64,000 bases of DNA. It comes from Breviolum minutum Mf 1.05b.01 (taxonomy: Eukaryota; Sar; Dinophyceae; Suessiales; Symbiodiniaceae). Position 1 is the first letter of the stretch. Each line of letters starts with the position of its first letter. The stretch is from assembly GCA_000507305.1 (NCBI GenBank), contig DF239890.1, forward strand, positions 62,001 through 126,000. The letters are read 5' to 3'. The notes under the pieces are model-generated. The model was not told the origin of the DNA. It was given only the letters and a program-made list of their open reading frames with translations, and searched no databases. The position numbers and the translations under genes were made by a program. Of the stretch, positions 56,287 through 64,000 are shown in pieces.

Positions 56287-59200
56287 AACGCTGACCTATG
56301 TACTCATCAATCATGAGTGGCTATGGTTTGGGGGTATCCCCGGCCCACTAACAGTGGAAAGTGAAGGTTTATAAGGGGCCCTTCCTAAGAATGAACAGAT
56401 TATTTATTCCACCTGACTGCAATCGAATGCTCCTAAGGCTCTTGTTACCTTACGGAACAGCGTTCAAAGGTCTATTCCAGCTGGAGGCTCTTTTACCTCC
56501 ACCTGGCAAAGAAAGGATGAAGTTCGCCAGTGATGTCAAATCACCAGCCTCCACAAAGACCCTGGCACCTTTCCAGCGCCCATAAGGAAAGTAAGCACCG
56601 GCAAAAAGAGCTTTTCGAGGCTCAAATTCAATGCCTTGTGGCGCAACTCGTATCCCACACTTTCTAAAAACCGAAGACAATGTCTAAGCCATCCAGGAAG
56701 CACCAAAAAGTTACCTGCGGTTCCTTTGTTGATCTCAGGAGGACAGATTCGAAATCGTCTAAAGAAGATGTAGCTAAGTTCATAAACGCTCAATCCCGTG
56801 TCTTCACCAACACGCCATCGAAGCTCCTTGAAGAACTGGAGCGATGTTTTCCACAACTTACGTGAAAATTTCCAGATCTTTGGAGGTTCATGCTCTTGTT
56901 GGGACATAGACCAATTGCAAATTAATTGCAAGAGTTTTGTTCCAGTCCCACTTTGGAAAAAGCTCAACCACAGCCTTGCCTTGTGATGACTCGGGGAGAT
57001 CGACCTCCCGATCACAGGTTTGACCGGCACCATCAATGCTTTCATCCTTTGTTGAAGACATAAGCAAGCTAAGTTCGCAAAGCCACTTCCATTCGAGATT
57101 AAGATGCCGCTTGATTGACTCATAGAAATTCTTGGGAACAGGGCTGTTCAAGTCAGCTTGACGCCGCGCTTCAACGTCCGCAACCTGATTCAAGATTTGA
57201 TCCTGTGAGCCCCCTCCTCTGCTATGGTCAATCTGATGTGCCTTGACCCACAGGATGTTGATCCTGCACTGTTCTTGGATTCTTGAAACCCGCACAACTG
57301 AAAAATCTTGACCCACAATCTTTGTAGGCGATGTTGTCCGGAACCGACCCCAGATGGCGAATTTCATCAAAGATGTTACGCAGAGATTTGCAGTCCACAC
57401 AGACTGTCAATGTTCCGCCAATAGAAACCACAGCACAGTGAAGTGCTTCCAGTTCTGCTTTGAAAGAACACCCCCACGTATCGCACCACCCTGTCGAGTG
57501 AATGACTTGCCCAAACTGATCAATAACGGAAGCTCCCAGAGATTAGATTTAGCAAAGGTGTAGTTGGGATTGCGGACCGACCCATCAGTCCAAACCACAT
57601 GAATATCATCTCTGTAAAAGTCTGGTGAATAGGGCCATTGGAATTCTGCATAGAAGAAACCAGCCATCGAGGGGACTTCAAAGATTCTATGAGATTCCCA
57701 ATGATATTGTTCATCCAAGGGGGAGAAAACTCTTCCCAAATGATTCTGAACTCCGATACATTTTGAAGAGAGGTGGATGATGTCCTCATGGTGATAATCA
57801 CAAAAGCGACATGTGTCATGGTTTTGAAGATTGGCTTTGTAGAGTCTATTTCCAGTAGGTATCGCCCCCAACATTGGACCCAGAAAAATAGATTCATCAT
57901 AACCACTCAACTTCGAATGCCATGGCTTGTCCCAATCCCGGCCCATTGGGTTGAGGTCAGGGTCAAGAATTTGAGAACCAAGAGAGCAAAGATCGTGACG
58001 ATTTGAAGCCAAAGCAGAGGTATACAGTGCTTGACGGGTAGCGCCCCTGATGAAGCGACGAAGGGATTTGGGTGAAAATCCAAGAAAGACTGAACAGGGA
58101 AATCCAAGAACTGAAGTCCACAAGGAGCAACAAACCGGATACCGACAGTACAACAGGCAGAACAAAAATTATCCAAAAGCCCTTTACCAACCACTTAAGG
58201 GAGTTGACAAGCTCAATCCATTTCGCGAAGAAGTCACGATCAACCCTGCATCTCTTCACAATATTGCAGATTGTTGTTGTAGCAATGACCGCAGGAGGGT
58301 ATATTTTCGATGGGTCACAAGCAAGTGCAAAGAGAAGATCTTGACATCTCCAATGGGGTCTGTCTTTCCACAAAGCTTTGGATATCGACGAAGTGAATGC
58401 ATCAATATGTTTCTTCATCCATGGATTAATTTCACTCGCAAAGGCAATCATAGGAGAAACCTTGATGGCAAAGATTTTGGACTTGGCACGAAATGAGATT
58501 GGTAAATTGCCAATCGTGTCAATCAAAGTTTTTATCAAGTGGAATTTTGAAGACGCATTGGCAACATGAGGCCTTGCATTGGCCTTGATGTTCCCGCCCA
58601 AAACTTGCACCAACTCACCCCACAGCATTTGGGGAAAATGCTGTTTCATCAAACTCCGAGCTTTTTGGGTGGTTCCCCAAGCACAGCTCTTGGAGAGATT
58701 TAAGCTTGGCCTGAAACTTCATCAAAAAGTTCAGTTGCTTTCACAGCTGCAACCAACTCAAGGATGTGTCTTAGTTCGGCATCAACATAGGCATCATCAA
58801 TGAAAATGAAGCTCCGAACATTGGTAAAGCAAGCCATGAGGCGAGTCCAAGCACACATGAGGATACACCGAAGCACAATCATCCTGGGCGATTCCATTCT
58901 TGGACTCAAGGCAATTTTTGGAAATCAAGGCCCCACAGGTGACGAATCTCTTAAAGCCAACATAGACAGAACACCATGCACGAAGGAACCCTTTATCAAG
59001 TCCTAGCCTACCACCCAACTCACAAATTAATTGAGGAATCACCCTGTCAAAGCCCTTACTTGATTCCAATTCGCCCCTGACCCTTGGAAATAGCAAGCTC
59101 ATTGGATATGGCCAAGCTGTGCGAAATGTCAGAGGCCTGTCTTCCTGGAACAGCTCCACACAAATTCTTGGGGAAAGTCTTGAGTTGCCACGGAATAGAC

Positions 59201-59815
59201 GACTGGAATCTAGCTTTGCTATTTGCGAGATATTGCACACTCAGAAGAGATGGCAACATAACCAATCTAGCACAACGAAAGATCTCAGGCATCGGAAAGA
59301 TTCCCTGCTCAATGGAGTTCCAAAGCACTGCCCAAGGAAGGAATGCACTTACGGGCAAAGCTTGGATTTCATCAGTCCTCCATCCATCAATTCCTGCTGC
59401 TGCTGAAGCTTTGCGTTGTTGAGCAGCCGCATACAGCTCATCTGGAGTTATGGGCTGAAAGCTACATTGATGAGGGTTATTTCCAAGTAAAGGACCAACA
59501 ACGCTGAAGAAAGGTTCGCAGTTAAATGGGGAAGGATTGGCACCGAAAACCTCATTCCCAAGCCAAACGTGAAAATGAAATGCTGCACCAGGAATCATGA
59601 AAATGCGTACAACCATGAAAACGCGCCCTTTTTTCTGAGCACTGCTGATGCATGAAGCCGCTGGCTATAAAGTTGTTTATATTAAACAAAAATACTTATA
59701 TATTTACAAACATATCATCTTTATTTTTCACTGTTAGTGGGTGGGGATACCCCCAAACTATGGTCATCCATGGTTCATAACTTGAATGGAGGGCAGCTTT
59801 TGATATTTTGGCGTC
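56287..59815 (-). mobile_element. decayed LINE bracketed by imperfect inverted repeats
   Basis: Arms 56287-56360 and 59727-59815 are inverted copies; the best-matched inner part (GTTTGGGGGTATCCCC, then CCCACTAACAGTG) is nearly identical, the outer part diverged. Between them lies a degenerate non-LTR retrotransposon ORF on the minus strand. LINEs do not normally end in inverted repeats, so this may be a LINE fragment captured by a TIR element, or two copies of a small repeat flanking it by chance. No target duplication was identified. Confidence 0.55.
56888..59616 (-). pseudogene. LINE reverse transcriptase with RNase H, frameshifted
   Basis: Pieces in order along the minus strand, in changing frames: RT entry (KASAAAGIDGWRTDEIQALP, about 59440-59380); RT palm (KGFDRVIPQLICELGGRLGL, about 59060-59000); catalytic FIDD in SFIFIDDAYVDAE (about 58810); thumb region 58652-58150; a Cys/His cluster (CRFCDYHHEDIIHLSSKC, about 57800); then RNase H (VWTDGSVRN at about 57590, AELEALHC at about 57440, VCVDCKSL at about 57400, NILWVKAHQ at about 57250, NQVADVEARR at about 57190). 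Gene order RT then RNase H fits RNH-bearing LINE clades common in dinoflagellates. At least four frame changes make it non-functional. No endonuclease domain is seen, so the copy is probably 5'-truncated. Confidence 0.85.
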
Positions 59816-60885
59816 GTCTTTATCCCATGTGTTGAACCAATTGGGAGTACCCATAGACTGCTCGCTTGCGTTGAAGTGCTCAGGTCAGGAGTCACAAATC
59901 AAGTTCTTGTTCAGCAAGGTCTATAGACAGGAGTGTCTAACACTTTTGCTCTGTGGCAGCACCAATGAAGTGAAGATTCTTTAAACTTTAAAAATCTACT
60001 GTAAAACAATTTATCTACTGACTACTGTATAATTTGTGGTTCTTGTTCCAGATCTGAGGGAGTGGCTTGCAATGCCATTGCTATGCAGCTATGCCTAGCA
60101 GTACTTGACTGCTATTTGGGAGTCTTATTCAAAAATACCCTCCAGGCGACCACGAATCCCACCTTTCTAAATGATTTTTGTTCCTCAAAATTGCTTTTGG
60201 AGCGGATATGTAGTTCGCAGGAGGGTAAGCTACATTGACGTTCCCACTTGAAACCCCTGATGCATAGACGAAAATTGGGTACCCGACGAGGCTTGAACTG
60301 CCTGGGTCCTGCTGGGATGATGTCTGGCCAGTTCAGGTCATTCATATCCCAACCGCCTGCAAACGTAGTGAAGCAAAGCTCAGAACTCAATGTGTTTCTT
60401 CTGCTTTGGATAGGTCATTTTTTTAACATGCCACCTACTGAAACATAAGAGTCAAGTGGTGAATTTTGAGATACAATCTGCAAGCATCACGAAGGTGTTT
60501 GGATGTACGGCGCTTCCAAAGCTTCCAATGTCATCTAAGTAATCATTAAGCTCAAACAATGTCGTCAATCTGATGTCCATCATGTTTGCACTTGGATTGG
60601 TTTCACCATATTCTAGGCCAATACACTCTGACAAGTGGAGAAGTCAGGCCCTGCAAAACCCTCAGAATTGGCTCACCATTTGTTGTCTATGTTTACTTGG
60701 CTCCTGCCTCGAGGAACTGGTAGGAATGTTTTGGGATCGAAAACGAACCTGCACGCCAAGGGAGTACTGCTCGCTCATTTCATCTCCGGCTACGTCGCTC
60801 GCCGCTTCTCAACTTTGTGTTTGGGTTTTGTGTTGTTAATTTTGCACACCCAATGGGCAAAACAGCACCCGTGTCTCAAGTTTAC
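59816..60885. other. no gene recognised
   Basis: Both strands show only short open frames. Plus-strand frame 60635-61066 overlaps the better minus exon at 60886-60960 and is not favoured. Confidence 0.35.
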
Positions 60886-63120
60886 CCATGGAGTTTGGCG
60901 ACATTGTGGAACAGCGCTGAGCAACTCCCACCTTCGGTCTGGAATCGTCTTCCAGGCCATCTCATACCTTGACGGTGGCTGCAAGGTCGAGTCACGGTTC
61001 ATACGTCATCGAATGGCCCATCGAATTTCCAAGCCATACCCATCCAAGAACAAATCAAGACATTGAACTTCCACAACATACCTATCAGCCATCCATCAAA
61101 ATTCATCACCTTCAATAGCTCGATGGATTGTAATACAAGCCACATGGTACCAAATCAATGGTTCCCTTTTTGGTAGCCCTTAGCTTCCCTCCCCGGCTCA
61201 CTTGCGTGGTCTTTGAAATTTGTCTGGCGAAGTCTTCATGACCTGCAGTTTCAGCAAAACAAAAAATATTCTCGTGCTGAAGCTGAAGAGTTGAGTGAAT
61301 TTATGAATGCTTCTTCAACTTTGCTGAAAAACCGTATGTGATTGCAAGAAACCTTCTTGAAGAGTTGGGTTTTTCATGTTTTTTCTAAACATTTCTCACC
61401 TTTTCTCAGTATTTCTCCCTTCTGAACATCGCTACATTGGTCAGCCTCACCGGCAAAAAGCACGCTTTGCAACGACAAAGACTTGGAGCGAATCGGTGCC
61501 TGGAGCAAGCGCGCATAGGGAAAAAAATCCAACTGATCCTTTTAAGGACACACCCAGCAAATGTGTCAGCTGCGCTCTTGTTCGGCCCAAAACATAGCCA
61601 TTCCTCTCAGGTTGGAAAGGAAAACTATGGTAACATTTTACCAATGGTAATACAATAGCGACATCTCAAGTAAGAGCTTACAAAACAAGGTTTCCTGCGT
61701 TCTATTTGACCGAAAGGACACAAAAAGTCATACCTCCAGAACCTTGAAAACAAAACTTTTGTTCTATGAGGACTTTTGTCAAAGCCATACTTTGTTTTCA
61801 TGACATGCATGACATCATCACTTGCGGAACGGGTCCTCAAATAAACCTCCCGGCTCACCTCACAACATCAAATCTCGACGTCCAAAATGCTGAGCAGATC
61901 AGTGTAGCAAAAGTGTTCCAACATGTGAGATGTGAAAATATCAATGTTTCTAGTGGCTAGAGCTCTAAACTCATCTGCCCAAAAACATCCAACATTACCA
62001 AATTACGGCAGCTTTGGAAGAATGTTGTGCTGAGCCAGCTCGATATGTTTAATGCCATGTTTTGGGCGTCATTTTGATGAATGCTTAGATTAGATGCCAA
62101 CCTGCGCACAGCTCAGCGCACTCAGCTGCATCTCGTTCCGGGTGGCCTGTGATTGCTTCTATTCTTGACCCGGTCCCATGAAAGGCGTCGATGAGCTGAC
62201 GATCATAGACGCAACTTCTTTGAATTGTCACCAGTGGCTATGGTGTTGAGTGATTCGGTGATGTTGACAGCAACAGAAAATGTCAGCGCCTCGGAGAGCT
62301 TTGGAGATACTGGGGAGGGACGAAACGAAGCATCTGCCCACATCTGCGCAGCTGTGAGCACTTCGCGGTGTGGCAGCTCAGCAAAAAAAAACGATTGACA
62401 CTTGAGATGTATGGAAAAAAACCCGTTGGAGAAATGTTGCATTTGCCTCAGTGGACTTACATGGACTTCCCCATCTGACAAACACAATGGAAACTGTATT
62501 TTGTTGAAAAATTGGAACTTTTCTCACGGCTCCCGCCTCCGTCAGCTTGGAACTGGACGGCACTTGTCGGATCGGCGCATCCGAGATCCAGCCATCCATG
62601 CGACGTTGACGCATCTCGGCCCATCGTCGAAACGAAAAAAGAAGGTCATTTGAAACGTCGGGGAAAAAAAAGAGAAAAGGAACACATGAGAAAATTACAG
62701 TTATAGAACCACTGAAATCTAATAAAATCGATTCCAACTGGTAGATGTCCGTCCAGAATGCACCTTATCCCACCCCCACGACAACCAGAAAACTTCAAAC
62801 AACAAACTCGTAGTGATAGTTGCGGCTGAGACAAAATCCGGTTGAATTGTCTTGTTTACATGTACATGTCACATGTGTATACATGTGTTACAGTATCTCA
62901 CCTTGACACCATGTTGTATATACACTCTAAACTTAGAAGCCTGGCATCCTATACAATTTGATACAATTTGTTTGTCCAATGAACAGCTGTTGCTTTCTTG
63001 GGAGGGTTTCGCCATCTGCACCTCTGCCCGGCGCAGTGCCCCTTGTCGCTGCGTCACCTCGTGAGCCCAATGCCTCAGGGTGTCTCGGTGTCTTAAAGTT
63101 GCCTCGCCAAAAAAACACTC
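60886..63120 (-). CDS. gene model V: unknown protein, several small exons
   Basis: Exons: 63120-63022 (33 codons), 62614-62528 (29), 62376-62311 (22), 62237-62102 (45+1) and, further on, 60960-60886 (25). The first four link with agreeing phases; donors GTGCAG, GTGAGA, GTATCT, GTTGGC and GTAAAC. Peptides: TLRHRDTLRHWAHEVTQRQG, MRQRRMDGWISDAPIRQV, HREVLTAAQMWADASF, DRQLIDAFHGTGSRIEAI, HPERDAAECAELC and IPDRRWELLSAVPQCRQTPW. The ATG at 62614 could be the true start if 63120-63022 is not an exon. A possible intermediate exon lies at 61520-61468. No family recognised. Confidence 0.4.
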
Positions 63121-64000
63121 CTCACGTTGGATGATCCAATTCATCCGAATTGATGCTTCTTCTTATCATTTTTATTCTTTAGATGTGCAGTACTTCTTAT
63201 GTGCCATGCCAGACCCTCCGAAAGAAAAAGCTTGGTATATATACAATAATATTATTATATGTAAACTCATTTTTTGGCTGTTCGTCGCAGGGAGGGGCAT
63301 TCATTTATGACTCAGCTTCCTGACCTCTTCTCAAGGTCCGGTGGGCCCTGGGCGGGGAGTGGAAGTCGACACAGCCAGGCCGAAGAGCCGCAAAAAGGTC
63401 AAAAAGTTGGACCCGCCTTCGGAGGTGCCATTGCCTCCTTTGCTGGTGCTGGATGCCTAGCCAAAAATTGCTGAAGTTGACAGCCAGCTTAGGCGGCAAG
63501 AATGACATCGTTGTTATCCACAAAAAGAAGAGCCAATTACACCGTACCCAGGAATTCACACCGCAGACCCTCAGACTCAAAGACAAGTGGTTTGCAATGT
63601 TGGAAACCGTTCAAACTTCAGAGTGTAATATCTTCGAAATCCCGGGCCTCATCTGAGCTGCAGGCTTCAAACGAGGAGCCGGCAATCGACTGGCATGGAT
63701 TTCACCCCAAAAATAGCATTTTGGGAAAGAAACCTAGGATTCTTTTGGTGACATATTGATTCCTTAGAAGCTCACAATACAAGCTAGAATACTTAACCAA
63801 GTTTAATTTTTGATTGCTTTGGAAATACAGAGATTGAGGTCGCTGTGCTTCACCTAGTTTTGATGCAGCTGTATAATTTTGGAAAATGCTGAAAAACACT
63901 TCAAAACTGCAAAGCTGGCTAGTTGCTGGCCTCATCGCCGCTGGATCCCAAGTTTTTCTTTCCACCACGTTCTGCAACCGAAACCGAGCTGGGTGCAGAA
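63121..64000. other. window end, no gene model
   Basis: A GC-richer block at about 63340-63460 has a plus-strand frame ending in a basic and proline-rich peptide (KSRKKVKKLDPPSEVPLPP), and competing minus frames. Not resolved. Confidence 0.3.

Overview
The window looks like nuclear DNA of a protist, most likely a dinoflagellate (Symbiodiniaceae/Suessiales-like). Genes are split into short exons (about 40-190 nt) separated by introns of roughly 80-450 bp or more. One kinase intron is best read as GC-AG. Nearly all gene models lie on one strand. The two retroelements are a tyrosine-recombinase retrotransposon and a LINE with a C-terminal RNase H. No bacterial, organellar or viral gene order is seen. 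The assignment is inference: I saw no spliced-leader relic and no rRNA or tRNA.

The centrepiece is a 6,937-bp tyrosine-recombinase retrotransposon (DIRS superfamily, PAT/Ngaro-like) at 15961-22897 on the minus strand. It carries perfect split direct repeats: A1 (22703-22897), B1-A2 (16712-16385) and B2 (16095-15961). It encodes a tyrosine recombinase whose 3' end is frameshifted and lacks the catalytic tyrosine, and an intact 1,114-residue protein joining a cytosine-C5-methyltransferase-like domain to reverse transcriptase and RNase H. The element sits in an intron of a minus-strand TKL/RLK-like protein kinase gene, whose exons flank it at 24486-23116 and 15813-15595. Subtracting the element leaves an intron of about 365 bp, the size of its neighbours.

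Other minus-strand multi-exon models were built from open frame, AG/GT borders and matching intron phase. W (12405-6425) ends in an exon with four 47-48-residue acidic tandem repeats. U (27348-25998) ends in a Pro/Ser/Gln-rich exon. Y (38199-31684) has at least eleven exons and no recognised family. X (47768-43093) is a coiled-coil protein resembling SF-assemblin. Z (50552-48674) and V (63120-60886) are unrecognised. These models are much weaker than the kinase, because AG, GT and short open frames are common by chance. One plus-strand exon candidate stands out (52045-52140).

A decayed LINE (RT plus RNase H, several frameshifts) occupies about 59616-56888 on the minus strand, bracketed by imperfect inverted repeats. 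The rest is introns and intergenic DNA: long CAA and GAT microsatellites (both containing N), an AT-rich degenerate array at 12961-13520, a 29-bp-arm hairpin at 3052-3171 and an 85-bp direct repeat pair near 14.9 kb.
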